From contig NZ_BMLH01000011.1 in NCBI RefSeq assembly GCF_014645135.1, forward strand, positions 62,001 to 126,000: DNA of 64,000 bases, in the 5' to 3' direction. A program made the translations under genes and the position numbers. Below the pieces are notes generated by a model. The model was not told the DNA's origin, made no database searches, and was given only the letters and a program-made list of their open reading frames with translations. Below are positions 25,943-34,782 of this stretch, piece by piece (position 1 is the stretch's first letter; every line of letters begins with the position of its first letter). This DNA comes from Rheinheimera tangshanensis (GTDB lineage Bacteria > Pseudomonadota > Gammaproteobacteria > Enterobacterales > Alteromonadaceae).

Positions 25943-26016
25943 CCCCTGCAGCAGGCCTGCTTCTGGCTATACTCAAAGCGCTTTTTTCAGCAAAAACCAA
26001 CATCAAGGAGAACATT

Positions 26017-26478
26017 ATGACCGAGGTTCAGGCTATTCCATCCGGTTTTGGCGCTGTATTGCCTTATCTGGTGATCAAAAATGCGGCAGCCGCATTCGAT
26101 TTTTATCAAAAGGCCTTTGGCGCTGAAACCACATTACGGATGAATATGCCATCCGGCGCTGTGATGCATGCGGAAATGCGCATTGGCAGTGCGACTTTTA
26201 TGTTTAGCGAACAAAGTGATGATTGGGGTACTAAAAGCCCGGATATGCTGGGCGCGAGTCCTGTCACTTTAATGATTTATGTACCTGACGTGGATGCTTT
26301 TGTTGAGCGTGCCGCAGCCGCTGGAGCCACTGTCACTATGCCGGTCTCGGATCAATTCTGGGGTGATCGCAGCGGTTGTCTGCAAGACCCTTTTGGTCAC
26401 AACTGGATGATTTCGACTCATATTGAAGATGTGTCGGAAGAGGAGATGGCAAAACGTGCCGCGCAGATGTTTGGCTAG
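26017..26478 (+). CDS. VOC/glyoxalase-fold protein, PhnB-like
   Basis: Cytoplasmic vicinal-oxygen-chelate protein (153 aa) of the PhnB/YdcJ-like 3-demethylubiquinone-9 methyltransferase-domain group. Features: PYLVIKNAAAAFDFYQKAFG at the N-terminus, MHAEMRIGSATFMFSE in the middle, DPFGHNWMISTH at the end. Function is not established for this branch, which is often annotated as bleomycin-resistance-like without evidence. AAGGAGAACATT before ATG gives a strong start. A single gene convergent with the EF-hand protein gene. Confidence 0.88.
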   Translation: MTEVQAIPSGFGAVLPYLVIKNAAAAFDFYQKAFGAETTLRMNMPSGAVMHAEMRIGSATFMFSEQSDDWGTKSPDMLGASPVTLMIYVPDVDAFVERAAAAGATVTMPVSDQFWGDRSGCLQDPFGHNWMISTHIEDVSEEEMAKRAAQMFG

Positions 26479-26527
26479 CTCTCTGTTTGCAGCGGCAGAG
26501 AAAAGACTTGTGTAAAGTCCCTCGTAG

Positions 26528-26557
26528 GTTGTACTCGCCGCGAGGCGGCAGTACAAC
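26528..26557. terminator. Bidirectional hairpin between convergent genes
   Basis: GTTGTACT (26528-26535), C, GCCGC (26537-26541), loop GAG, GCGGC (26545-26549), AGTACAAC (26550-26557): a 13-bp stem with one unpaired base. No U-tract follows on either strand, so it may be a REP-like palindrome that stops or protects transcripts rather than a classic intrinsic terminator. Confidence 0.55.
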
Positions 26558-26582
26558 AGCTAAACTTCTTCTGTGCACCAGC

Positions 26583-27599
26583 TCACACCTTCAAATCAAT
26601 CTGCTGTAATAAGCCGACATCTTTATCTTCAGTGATAAAAATGGAGCTGCGCTCCAGCCGGCCTCGTACTTCGTCTTTGTGGCGCAAGCTAAAAGGTGTT
26701 GCGATAGAATCGACACTCAATGCCGCCACGCCCATTTCTTTTAAGCTATATAAGCCTTTATCTTCAGGGCGCCATAACCATAAACTTTGCCAGATAGGGT
26801 CTTGTTGATCGATCAGGCCGTTTTGGTCTTTATCATAAGCAGCCAGTTCAGCAAAACCCTGACCTGTGGTTGGACCAAATAATTCTTTACCTGAATCGAC
26901 AGCGCCGTTGTTATTACTGTCTTTGGCGAGATAATACTGACCTTGTGCAAGTTGCTGAATACGCTTGGCATTTTCGCTCAGATTAAAGGCTGAGCTTTGT
27001 CCGCTCAGTTCCACAGGATGGCCGTTAAAACTCATCACTAAAGGGTCTTTCATTGGCTGTTCTGTGCGTTGGCTGTAGCTGAATTCTTCGTAGCTCATGG
27101 CAAATTGCATCGACCAGCTAAAGCTGCCGCCATCCTCTAAAGTCACTGAGCCGGAAAAATCGGCACTAATGGCTTCATAGCGGTAGGACCATTCGCGAAT
27201 AGTGACGCCAGTGGCATTTTGGTTTTGTGCGTGCTCCGCTAAAGTGCTGTTATCAGCCCCTTTTAAAGCACGGTTTAACTCAGCCGGGTCGACCCAACCT
27301 TGCAACTCTTCGCCTGTTAGTTGCTCTAATAAAAGCTTGATGGTGCGAATCGAATACACGGCGTTAAATAAACCTTGGTCACTATCACTGTCACTCTCAG
27401 TCGCTGGATCGGCGGATGCTGCAGGCATAGTTTCAGCAGAAGCGCTAGTAGCCGAAGGTAACAGAGAAGTCTGAGTTAAACTTCTGTTATCCTTTGTTAC
27501 AGTTGAGTTGTCGTTTCGCTCTGGACTCTGGCTGCGGCCAGCATAAAATAGCTGCTGACTAGTGGATGTCTGTTGTTGCTTGATGCTGAGGATTTGCAT
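26583..27599 (-). CDS. Hypothetical protein with EF-hand-like calcium loops
   Basis: A 338-aa protein without signal peptide or membrane helix. The first 80 residues are Ser/Thr/Gln-rich and of low complexity. A middle beta-rich domain (about 90-210) contains SGSVTLEDGGSFSW. Two EF-hand/dockerin-like loops follow: DSNNNGAVDSGKE and DKDQNGLIDQQDP (about 230-275), then DEVRGRLERSSIFITED near the end. Similar proteins occur in Shewanella, Vibrio and relatives with no known role. It is monocistronic, and divergent from the hopJ-like gene. Function not assigned. Confidence 0.75.
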   Translation of the reverse strand: MQILSIKQQQTSTSQQLFYAGRSQSPERNDNSTVTKDNRSLTQTSLLPSATSASAETMPAASADPATESDSDSDQGLFNAVYSIRTIKLLLEQLTGEELQGWVDPAELNRALKGADNSTLAEHAQNQNATGVTIREWSYRYEAISADFSGSVTLEDGGSFSWSMQFAMSYEEFSYSQRTEQPMKDPLVMSFNGHPVELSGQSSAFNLSENAKRIQQLAQGQYYLAKDSNNNGAVDSGKELFGPTTGQGFAELAAYDKDQNGLIDQQDPIWQSLWLWRPEDKGLYSLKEMGVAALSVDSIATPFSLRHKDEVRGRLERSSIFITEDKDVGLLQQIDLKV

Positions 27600-27674
27600 G
27601 TGTAGCTCCCTCTCTTACTTGGGCTTGACGACTGTATCGGCAGTGTTGTTTAAAATTTAACCAGGATCGCTATT

Positions 27675-28022
27675 ATGTTAGAAAATTTTTTCCGTCAGTT
27701 GACGACAGATCCAGACAGCATCAGCTTTTCGCAAAGCATAGACTTGATAGAAAGCTTATATGACTTTACTGAAACTGCGTTTCGTAATGGAGATAAACAG
27801 AATGCGGCGGGGGAAAATAACGGCTCCTGCAAGATTTTTGCTTTTGCTTTACTACACCGTTTGTCAGAGCCTCAAACTTTGCAGATGTTTGGTGATTATT
27901 ACCGCAAAGATGTGCTGGCAAGCCCTACAGGCACCGACCACCTTAATATCAGGCAGTTTATGCAGTATGGCTGGGATGGTATTGAATTTGCCAGTCAGGC
28001 GTTAAGCCCAAAATCGGTTTAA
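27675..28022 (+). CDS. HopJ-family protein
   Basis: Small protein (115 aa) of the HopJ type III effector family (PF08888): NAAGENNGSCKIFAFALLH, GDYYRKDVLASPTGTDH and IRQFMQYGWDGIEF are the family's conserved blocks. Despite the name, most members are in non-pathogens without type III secretion, and no secretion genes are near here, so an effector role is unlikely. AGGATCGCTATT before ATG supports the start. Its stop overlaps the convergent receiver gene by four bases. Confidence 0.88.
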   Translation: MLENFFRQLTTDPDSISFSQSIDLIESLYDFTETAFRNGDKQNAAGENNGSCKIFAFALLHRLSEPQTLQMFGDYYRKDVLASPTGTDHLNIRQFMQYGWDGIEFASQALSPKSV

Positions 28023-28411
28023 ACAGATTTTACTTGTGGCAGTTTGCAGATGCGATTCATAGTGGCTTGAATTTTTTGCGGCGTAAAAGGTTTGGCCATA
28101 AAACCGCTTGCTCCACCTTCGACACTACGTTTCACATTTTCCACTGTGCTGTGTGCTGACATAATCACCACATGGCACTTCGGGTCCAAGGCTTTGATGT
28201 GGGTTAACAGCTCGTGGCCATTACTATCCGGCAGTTCAATATCTAAGAAAATTACGTCTGGTTGCTCAGTGCTGATCGCTATCAATGCCTGTTGGCCTGT
28301 GCTGGCTTCCGCCACTTTTTCGGCACCCATAATGCGTAAGTTTTGATTTAAGAAATAACGAACTGAGCTGACGTCATCAACGATCAGAATAGAGGATTGC
28401 TCCAGAGTCAT
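28019..28411 (-). CDS. CheY-like single-domain response regulator
   Basis: A stand-alone receiver domain (130 aa) with acidic pair in ILIVDDVSSVR, phospho-acceptor Asp in VIFLDIELPD, Thr/Ser in VVIMSAHST and Lys in GFMAKPFTP. It has no output domain, so it acts by protein-protein contact or as part of a phosphorelay. The start is 28411 (MTLEQSS) with AAGGA 8 bases upstream; two earlier in-frame ATGs overlap that site. It lies downstream of and on the same strand as the AraC gene, about 100 bases away; co-regulation is possible but unproven. Confidence 0.88.
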   Translation of the reverse strand: MTLEQSSILIVDDVSSVRYFLNQNLRIMGAEKVAEASTGQQALIAISTEQPDVIFLDIELPDSNGHELLTHIKALDPKCHVVIMSAHSTVENVKRSVEGGASGFMAKPFTPQKIQATMNRICKLPQVKSV

Positions 28412-28509
28412 GCACAACATCCTTGCTTGAGGCATTTAACTTTGGTTGAGCATGCAGCGATCCAGAGAAAAGCGCAATAAATAAACGATATTATTGCAAT
28501 AAAGCGGGA

Positions 28510-29535
28510 TTAAGAACGAAACTGGCTTGGTAGCAAGCCTGTCCAGCGTTTAAATGCGCGGCGGAAGTTATGTTCGTCGGAATAACCCAGCCGGTTGGCC
28601 AGTGTTTTATTTGACATACCTTGCACTAACAAAGCCTGTTGCGCCGCACAAGCTTTAACCTGATCCTGTAGCTGTTGGTAGCTGGTGTGTTGTAGCGCCA
28701 ATAGACGTTTTAAGCTGCTCAAACTTAAACCCCAATGCCGTGCTGCGTCTTCCTGCGATGGCGATTGGCGTAATACAGTAAAAAGCCATTGTTCCAGTTG
28801 TTCAGTAAACGCAGCTTTTTCTGGTATCGACTGCTGCAAGTACAGGCACCAGTTCTGTTGTTGTTGCCAAAGAACAGGGTTGGCGTCAGCAAAAGGATGC
28901 TTTAGCAGTGCAAGGGGCAAGGACAAACAATTTTGCAAACAAAGTTCTGGTGTCAGTTGCCATTGATGCTGGTATAACCAACTGGTTTCATAATCCATAC
29001 CCGTTGCACTGATACTTAGCCTTGATGTATCACCCAGCTGTTGTTTCACTAAACCCAGTAAGTAGTGAAGCATCAGTTGTTCTATAAAAGCCTGTTGTTT
29101 TCCCAGATCAAAAGAGGGTCGTAGCACTAAGCGTAACTGCCCCTGCACTCGTTGCAAACGTATATAAACCAGAGGCAACAGTTGTGAGCGGTAGCGGTAA
29201 AAGCTCAGTAACGCTTGCTGTAAATTGGCACTGTGTCTGAGCATCAGCAGCAAAGGTGAATGGCTGTGATGTAACCAGCTTTGGGCTGTTAAATACGCCA
29301 GCTCAGGCCCAGGCAAGGCTTTTTGGCAATTACTGACCAGTTGCAGATACTGCGCAGGGCTGATTTTAGTGGTGGCTTTGCGTAAATCTTGTTCAAATAA
29401 CTTAGTGCCTTTGAGCAGGGAGTCTAAGGCAAAACCTCGACGCTGACACAATAAAATCATATCCAAAGCTGCAGTGCTGAGCAGCATGGCTTTGTCATCA
29501 AAGGCCAGCAAGGCTTTACTCACACTAAGCTCCAC
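28510..29535 (-). CDS. AraC-family transcriptional regulator
   Basis: A 341-aa regulator with an N-terminal arabinose-binding-like domain of the OruR/ArgR-type AraC group (about 20-210) and a C-terminal double helix-turn-helix (NKTLANRLGYSDEHNFRRAF, then KRWTGLLPSQFRS). The frame starts at GTG 29535 and overlaps the end of the GGDEF-like gene by 16 bases, so translation is likely coupled; an ATG at 29487 is a possible alternative. The two genes diverge from the TonB receptor-phosphatase-phytase operon, so this is the best candidate for its specific activator, with a phytate breakdown product such as inositol phosphate as possible ligand (inference). Confidence 0.87.
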   Translation of the reverse strand: MELSVSKALLAFDDKAMLLSTAALDMILLCQRRGFALDSLLKGTKLFEQDLRKATTKISPAQYLQLVSNCQKALPGPELAYLTAQSWLHHSHSPLLLMLRHSANLQQALLSFYRYRSQLLPLVYIRLQRVQGQLRLVLRPSFDLGKQQAFIEQLMLHYLLGLVKQQLGDTSRLSISATGMDYETSWLYQHQWQLTPELCLQNCLSLPLALLKHPFADANPVLWQQQQNWCLYLQQSIPEKAAFTEQLEQWLFTVLRQSPSQEDAARHWGLSLSSLKRLLALQHTSYQQLQDQVKACAAQQALLVQGMSNKTLANRLGYSDEHNFRRAFKRWTGLLPSQFRS

Positions 29536-30419
29536 AGGGTTTTCTGCTGTTTCTGCCTTTGTAATTGTTGCCAGAGCTGGGATAGCAACCTTTGGGGTTG
29601 AGTGACGTGCTGCATGGCTGTGATTTCAGTGATGGTCCAGTGCAGTTGAGTTGGTAAATAGGTCGTGAGTTCTCTGCTGGCATTTTGCAACAGACTCTGC
29701 GCTATCGCCTGATTGCTTTGTGGCATCAGAATGACAAATTTATCGCCGCTGTAACGACAGACTAAATCACCGGATCTGAATTGCAGCAGCGTCAGTTCGC
29801 TGAGCTGTTGCAGCAATAAATCGGCAGCCGCCATGCCTTGTTCCCTGTTAAAACGTGAGAATTGGCTGATATCCACTAAGGCCAGACAAAAAGGCTGCTG
29901 GTGCTGTTGTTGTAGCTCCAGTTCACGTTTCAGTACAGCCAATAAATACTCTGGTTTATACAGTTTGGTTAATGGGTCAAGTAATTGATAATGGCGTAAA
30001 TGCAGCTCGCGGCTGGCTAATTGCCTGTTAATAAAAGCTTGTTCTTTATGCCAGCCAATCAGGCCTAAAGTTAAGATCAGCATGCCAACAGGAGCCGGAA
30101 TAGACTCAAGCCAGCTTAGTAGTCTGTGGCTATCCGGGTACTGGAAAAACTCGTCGAGTAAGTTCAGCTGGTAGGACAGTACCAACAATAAAGAACCGAC
30201 ATAAAGACCATTGGTAACCGGACCTGCCGGTCTGCTGTACAGCACTAATAATAACCAGGCAAGAACGACAGCCAGACTGCTGCCTTCGCCTAAAATATCC
30301 ATCCAGTCGATGTCGGCCGCTGTTTTTAACTCGCCATAATTCACTGCCAGCAAAATACAAAGCAAAAAAAGTAGCGCTGTCAGCCAGAGTTTGGCCGGGT
30401 GCTGTGAGCTAAATCCCAT
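29520..30419 (-). CDS. Membrane protein with degenerate GGDEF domain
   Basis: A 299-aa inner-membrane protein: about four hydrophobic segments in the first 130 residues, then a GGDEF-type domain (LLDPLTKLYKPEYLL, ALVDISQFSRFN). The active-site motif reads SGDKF instead of GGDEF, so Glu is replaced by Lys and cyclase activity is doubtful. An RSGD inhibitory-site motif sits exactly five residues before it, so the domain may still bind c-di-GMP as a receptor. AGGAG 6 bases before the ATG marks the start. First gene of a two-gene unit with the AraC regulator, divergent from the TonB receptor. Confidence 0.85.
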   Translation of the reverse strand: MGFSSQHPAKLWLTALLFLLCILLAVNYGELKTAADIDWMDILGEGSSLAVVLAWLLLVLYSRPAGPVTNGLYVGSLLLVLSYQLNLLDEFFQYPDSHRLLSWLESIPAPVGMLILTLGLIGWHKEQAFINRQLASRELHLRHYQLLDPLTKLYKPEYLLAVLKRELELQQQHQQPFCLALVDISQFSRFNREQGMAAADLLLQQLSELTLLQFRSGDLVCRYSGDKFVILMPQSNQAIAQSLLQNASRELTTYLPTQLHWTITEITAMQHVTQPQRLLSQLWQQLQRQKQQKTLWSLV

Positions 30420-30473
30420 CTCGACTCCTGCTTATGAAAGCATGGAAAAATAAACTCAGTTTGACCTTTGGAT

Positions 30474-30491
30474 ATGACAATGCCATGACAG
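30474..30491 (-). promoter_or_regulatory. Pho-box-like direct repeat upstream of the GGDEF/AraC unit
   Basis: On the minus strand: CTGTCAT, GGCA, TTGTCAT. Two 7-base units separated by 4 bases reproduce the PhoB box layout (CTGTCAT, 4 bases, CTGTCAT) with one mismatch. It lies 55 bases before the start of the GGDEF-like gene, a usual distance for a PhoB-activated promoter. Not confirmed by any search. Confidence 0.45.
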
Positions 30492-30550
30492 AAATAAACG
30501 CAGCAGAGCTAAGCAGACCCCGGGTCAACTTAGCTCAGGCATAGCAGCTT

Positions 30551-30573
30551 TGACACGCTGAGTTGTCATAAAA
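30551..30573 (+). promoter_or_regulatory. Inverted repeat and Pho half-box upstream of the TonB receptor
   Basis: TGACA (30551-30555) and TGTCA (30564-30568) form an inverted repeat with an 8-base spacer. The right arm continues as TTGTCATAAAA (30563-30573), a close match to one 11-base PhoB half-site; the next half is not recognisable. It lies 58 bases before the receptor gene start. It could bind PhoB or the neighbouring AraC protein. Confidence 0.35.
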
Positions 30574-30630
30574 ACGCCGCAGAATAAATTCCAATCACTA
30601 TAAACATTTTCAGGAATTGGGGTTCTTCTT

Positions 30631-33384
30631 ATGCAAACGAACACAGTGTTTCGTCGCGCTTTATTGGCCAGCAGTATCAGTTTGATCTGCGCTTCAGTGA
30701 TGTCGGCACAGGCCGCTGAATTAACAGGCCGGGTGGTGGATAGCCGTCAGGTATTATTGTCTGGTGTGCAGGTCAGTATTCCGGCATTAAAAATCAGTAA
30801 AGTGACAGGCCATGATGGTCGTTTTGTGTTTTCTAATTTGCCAGAAGGTCAGTACCAACTGCAATTTAGTTATGCCGGTGTGCCGCAGCAAAAATCAGAC
30901 GTTAACCTGAGTTCAGATCAGGCGCTGGGTGATATCACGCTGGCAAAAGTGGAATCCGGCATTGAAAAACTGGAAGTACAAGGTCAGCTAGCTTCAGCAG
31001 GGAAGGCCTTAAGTCAGCAACGTTTTGCCAGCGGTATTGTCAGTGTGGCAACGACAGACGAACTGGGTCAGTTCCCGGATAAAAACGTCAGTGAATCCTT
31101 AGCCCGTTTAGCAGGTTTGTCTGTAGAGCCGGATCAGGGCGAAGGCCGTTTTATCCGCGTGCGTGGTTTAGCGCCGGATTATAATACTGTGACCTACAAC
31201 GGCACTCAGCTGGCTGCGCCAGAATCAGGCCGCCGTGCCGTGGCTTTGGATGTGATCCCCTCAGATTTATTGTCCTCGGTTGAAGTCACCAAAACCATAG
31301 CACCAGAGCAAGCTGCTGGTTCTTTAGGTGGCACTGTCGATATCAAAAGTATCTCCGCTTTTGACCGCAGCTCGGATTTTTATACCTTTAGCGCTGAAGG
31401 TAGTTACAACCAGCAACAAAGCGAAACCAGCCCAAAAGTATCAGGTTTATACAGTAGCATTTTTGATGTAGCTGGTGATAAAGATGCTTTAGGTGTAGCA
31501 CTTTCCGCAAGCTATGCCGATCGTAAATTTGGCTCAGACAACGTCGAGACTGGAGGTAACTGGGACATTGAAGAACAAGCTTTAGCTGAGTTTGAGCAGC
31601 GCCAGTATCAAATCAGTCGTAAACGTATGGGCTTAGCACTGAATTTAGATTATCGCCCTGAAGGCGATACCGACTACTACCTGCGGACTTTGTACAGCAA
31701 GTTTACCGACGATGAAGTGCGTCAGAGTTTACTGACTGAATTTGCAGAGCCAGTGCAAGCAGGCGCAGATTCCGCAGGTGAGCTGGTGCGCGGTATTAAA
31801 GCCCGTGAAGAAACTCAAACCATCAGCGCTCTGGTGCTGGGTATGCAACAGCAGTTAGCAGACTGGCAGTGGAAAGCCGAGGTTGGAGCCAGCAAAGCCG
31901 ATGAAAAAACACCTTTTAGTCTGGCTGATGGTCAGTTTAAGCAAGAGTTTGACGAAGGTTTAAGTTTTAGCGGCACAGACAAGCTGCAGTTACTGGCGCC
32001 TGAATCTGCTTACAGTGCCGAAGACTACGAGCTGGATGAAGTCGAAGTCGCTGACACTTTCACTGAAGAAAAAGAGAAAAACGCCAAGTTTGATCTAAGC
32101 CGCGAATTGCTCCAAAGCTGGGGCGCGCTGGAAGTCAAAGCTGGTGTGAAATGGAGTGACAGAAGCAAAGTTGCAGATGAAAGCCTGTGGCTGTTTGAAG
32201 ATTTAGAAGACGCTGGCCTGAGTAAATTAACCCTGGCTGATTACCCTATGGGCAATGCAGATTATGGTTTAGGGCGGTTTGGTCCTGCCATCAATCCCGG
32301 CTTGTTATTGTCGGAATTAAGCACCTTAGACAGAGATGATTATCTGGACCCGGTGGAATCACAAATTAATGATTTCAGGGTGGATGAAGAAATTAAAGCA
32401 GCTTATCTGCAAGGCAACTGGCAAGGCGAAAACTGGCAGGTCATTGCAGGCAGCCGTTTTGAGCATGACCAACGTGACGCTGTAGGTAGTAAATACGACG
32501 CCACAACAGAAGAATTCAGCCCACAATTGTACAGCGGCTCTGAATCACACTGGTTACCAGCAGTCATTAGCCGTTACAGTCTGTCGGATCAAACCCAGGT
32601 TCGAGCAGCCATTACCAGTTCTTTAGTGCGTCCAAGTTTTGCTCAACTGGCACCGGCTTTTGTGCTGGAAGAAGATGATGGTGATGTTGAAGCCAGCTTT
32701 GGTAACCCGGCACTTGAGGCCTTAACTTCAACCAACCTGGATTTAGGTGTGGAGTACTACCCGGATAAGTTAGGCGTCATGTCAGCCATGTTGTTCTACA
32801 AAGACATTAAAGACTTTATCTACGCCACAGACCTGGCAGGTCAGGGTGAATACGAAGACTTTAACCACGCCGAAACCTTTATCAATGGCGATGATGCCAC
32901 TTTGTATGGTCTGGAGCTGAACTATGTGCAGCAACTGCAAGGGGTCAGCGAGTTTTGGGATCACTGGTTAGTCTCAGCCAATTTAACCTTAAGCCGCTCT
33001 GAAGCGCAAATCAGCTGGTTTGATGATGGCGAGCTGCTGACCCGTGATATTGATTTACCTAGTCAGTCGGATAAAACCGCCAATATGGCCATTGGTTATG
33101 AAGACAACAGCTGGAGTTTGCGTTTAGCGGCCAATTATAAGTCGGATTATCTGGTGGAAGTCAGCGAGTTTGACGACCCGGCTTATGACTTATTCAGCGA
33201 CAGCCAGTTGCAATGGGATTTCAGCGCTAAGTGGAAAATCGACCCGGCCGTGCAGTTGTACTTTAATGCGGTGAACTTAACAGACGAGCCGTATTACAAC
33301 TACACAGGCACACGCGCCTTTAATGCTCAGTACGAAGAATATGGCCGTACTTTTGCCGTCGGTATTCAGTTAACCAACTGGTAA
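30631..33384 (+). CDS. TonB-dependent outer-membrane receptor
   Basis: A 917-aa outer-membrane receptor. Order: signal peptide (about 1-29, ending AQAAE), carboxypeptidase-regulatory-like beta domain (about 30-105, LTGRVVDS and GRFVFSNLPEGQYQL), plug domain (about 125-235, FPDKNVSESLARLAGL, IRVRGLAPDYNTVTYNG), and a 22-strand barrel ending in an aromatic-rich strand (GIQLTNW). This is the TonB-Xanth-Caul subgroup, usually importing sugars or other organic ligands by using proton motive force through TonB-ExbBD. It is the first gene of an operon with two secreted phosphatases (9-base gap), so inositol phosphate or a phytate complex is the inferred cargo. Confidence 0.93.
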   Translation: MQTNTVFRRALLASSISLICASVMSAQAAELTGRVVDSRQVLLSGVQVSIPALKISKVTGHDGRFVFSNLPEGQYQLQFSYAGVPQQKSDVNLSSDQALGDITLAKVESGIEKLEVQGQLASAGKALSQQRFASGIVSVATTDELGQFPDKNVSESLARLAGLSVEPDQGEGRFIRVRGLAPDYNTVTYNGTQLAAPESGRRAVALDVIPSDLLSSVEVTKTIAPEQAAGSLGGTVDIKSISAFDRSSDFYTFSAEGSYNQQQSETSPKVSGLYSSIFDVAGDKDALGVALSASYADRKFGSDNVETGGNWDIEEQALAEFEQRQYQISRKRMGLALNLDYRPEGDTDYYLRTLYSKFTDDEVRQSLLTEFAEPVQAGADSAGELVRGIKAREETQTISALVLGMQQQLADWQWKAEVGASKADEKTPFSLADGQFKQEFDEGLSFSGTDKLQLLAPESAYSAEDYELDEVEVADTFTEEKEKNAKFDLSRELLQSWGALEVKAGVKWSDRSKVADESLWLFEDLEDAGLSKLTLADYPMGNADYGLGRFGPAINPGLLLSELSTLDRDDYLDPVESQINDFRVDEEIKAAYLQGNWQGENWQVIAGSRFEHDQRDAVGSKYDATTEEFSPQLYSGSESHWLPAVISRYSLSDQTQVRAAITSSLVRPSFAQLAPAFVLEEDDGDVEASFGNPALEALTSTNLDLGVEYYPDKLGVMSAMLFYKDIKDFIYATDLAGQGEYEDFNHAETFINGDDATLYGLELNYVQQLQGVSEFWDHWLVSANLTLSRSEAQISWFDDGELLTRDIDLPSQSDKTANMAIGYEDNSWSLRLAANYKSDYLVEVSEFDDPAYDLFSDSQLQWDFSAKWKIDPAVQLYFNAVNLTDEPYYNYTGTRAFNAQYEEYGRTFAVGIQLTNW

Positions 33385-33393
33385 GGATGGCGC

Positions 33394-34782
33394 ATGAATA
33401 AGAAATCATATGAAAACCTGCGGGGGCCAGTTGCTGGCCTGCTGCTGGTGTTAAGCTTTGTGGCCAGTGCCAGTAATACTTCAGTACCTGAAGGAAAAAA
33501 CCGGTATCTGGCGAGTAGCTTTGCCGATCGCATCGTGTTGTTACCTGCTACCGATGCTGCCAGCAGTCAGGCGGTCGGTTGGCGTAGCAGCATAGCGCAA
33601 AGCCAGCTGCAATGGGCTAAAGCTATTGATGGCCCTGCACTGGAGCTGGATGCAAAAACGCTGGATGTCAAAGGCACTTTAGTTAAGACCGACAATGGCT
33701 CAGCCTATTTTTATAAGGCCACTATGTCTGGTTTACAGAGCGATACCTTGTATGCCTACAGAGTCAAAGGCGAAGGCAACTGGAGTGAGTGGCTGCAATT
33801 TCGCACCGCCAAAGCAGAGTTTGAACCTTTTAGTCTGCTGTATTTTGGTGATGCGCAAAACAACTTAAAAGCGCATTTCTCGCGTTTGGTGCGCAGTGCT
33901 CAGCAGCACGTGCCGCAGGCTAAACTGATGCTCCATGCAGGTGATCTGGTCAATTCCCGTTACGGCATTTTAGATCACGAATGGGGTGAATGGTTTGACG
34001 CTATCGGCTGGGTGGGCGCTATGACGCCGCAGCTGATTGCCGCTGGTAACCATGAATACCTGAAAAGTGAGAATGCCAAAGGGGAGGAACGCAGGGAGCT
34101 GGCCGCACAATTTACCGCGCAGTTTCAGAGCCTGAGCAATGGCCCCGCCGCTTTGCAGGATACAGTGTTTTACCACGACTATCAGGGCGTGCGCTTTATT
34201 GTGCTGAATTCCACTGCAGCAGTGGAAGATGAAAGCCTGGCTAAAGTACAGGCCGGCTGGTTAAAGCAGGTGCTTTCGAACAATCCGAACCGCTGGACTA
34301 TCGCCATCTATCATCATCCGATGTTTTCGGTGTCTTTAGGCCGGGATAACCCGAGATTACGTCAGTACTGGCAGCCTTTATTCGACCAGTACAAAGTCGA
34401 TTTGGTGTTGCAGGGCCACGATCATGTCTATGGTCGCTATCAGCCTGAGAACAAAGGCCCGGTCTATATGGTGTCAGTGGCTGGTCCAAAAATGTATCTG
34501 GTGTCAAAACAGGCTCGTGCCCAAATGGCTCAGGTTGGCGAAGATACTCAGTTATTTCAGCAACTTGATATCAGCGAAAACCAGCTCAAAGTAAAAGCCA
34601 TGACAGTGACAGGCCGCTTATACGACAGCTTCACGTTAAAGCGTCAAAGCGATGGTTCGAACCTGTTGCAGCAACAATTTAAAGCCAAAGTTGCCCATTG
34701 CAGCGCTAAAACCATTAATGACAACAAATGCTGGCAAGGCACAGAATTCAGCGCTGCAGAGAGCGCCCCGGAGAAAAAATGA
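33394..34782 (+). CDS. Secreted purple-acid-phosphatase-like metallophosphoesterase
   Basis: A 462-aa exported enzyme: signal peptide (about 1-27), fibronectin-like N-terminal domain (about 40-140), then a calcineurin-type phosphoesterase core. The metal ligands are visible in order: YFGDAQ, HAGDLVNS, AAGNHEYL, IYHHPMF and GHDHVYGRY. A Cys-containing tail (VAHCSAK and NDNKCWQG) may form a disulfide. AAGGATGGC precedes ATG. It lies 9 bases after the receptor gene and overlaps the phytase gene by 4 bases (ATGA), so all three are one operon. Role: probably removes phosphates from lower inositol phosphates or other esters. Confidence 0.92.
   Translation: MNKKSYENLRGPVAGLLLVLSFVASASNTSVPEGKNRYLASSFADRIVLLPATDAASSQAVGWRSSIAQSQLQWAKAIDGPALELDAKTLDVKGTLVKTDNGSAYFYKATMSGLQSDTLYAYRVKGEGNWSEWLQFRTAKAEFEPFSLLYFGDAQNNLKAHFSRLVRSAQQHVPQAKLMLHAGDLVNSRYGILDHEWGEWFDAIGWVGAMTPQLIAAGNHEYLKSENAKGEERRELAAQFTAQFQSLSNGPAALQDTVFYHDYQGVRFIVLNSTAAVEDESLAKVQAGWLKQVLSNNPNRWTIAIYHHPMFSVSLGRDNPRLRQYWQPLFDQYKVDLVLQGHDHVYGRYQPENKGPVYMVSVAGPKMYLVSKQARAQMAQVGEDTQLFQQLDISENQLKVKAMTVTGRLYDSFTLKRQSDGSNLLQQQFKAKVAHCSAKTINDNKCWQGTEFSAAESAPEKK

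Noticed and set aside
25945-25975. AGCAGGCCTGCT palindrome after the STAS gene as a terminator
   Set aside because: It is a 12-base palindrome with no loop and no U-tract, so a stable terminator hairpin is unlikely.
27675-28022. Type III effector
   Set aside because: Family name only; no secretion apparatus, chaperone or hrp-type promoter in the window.
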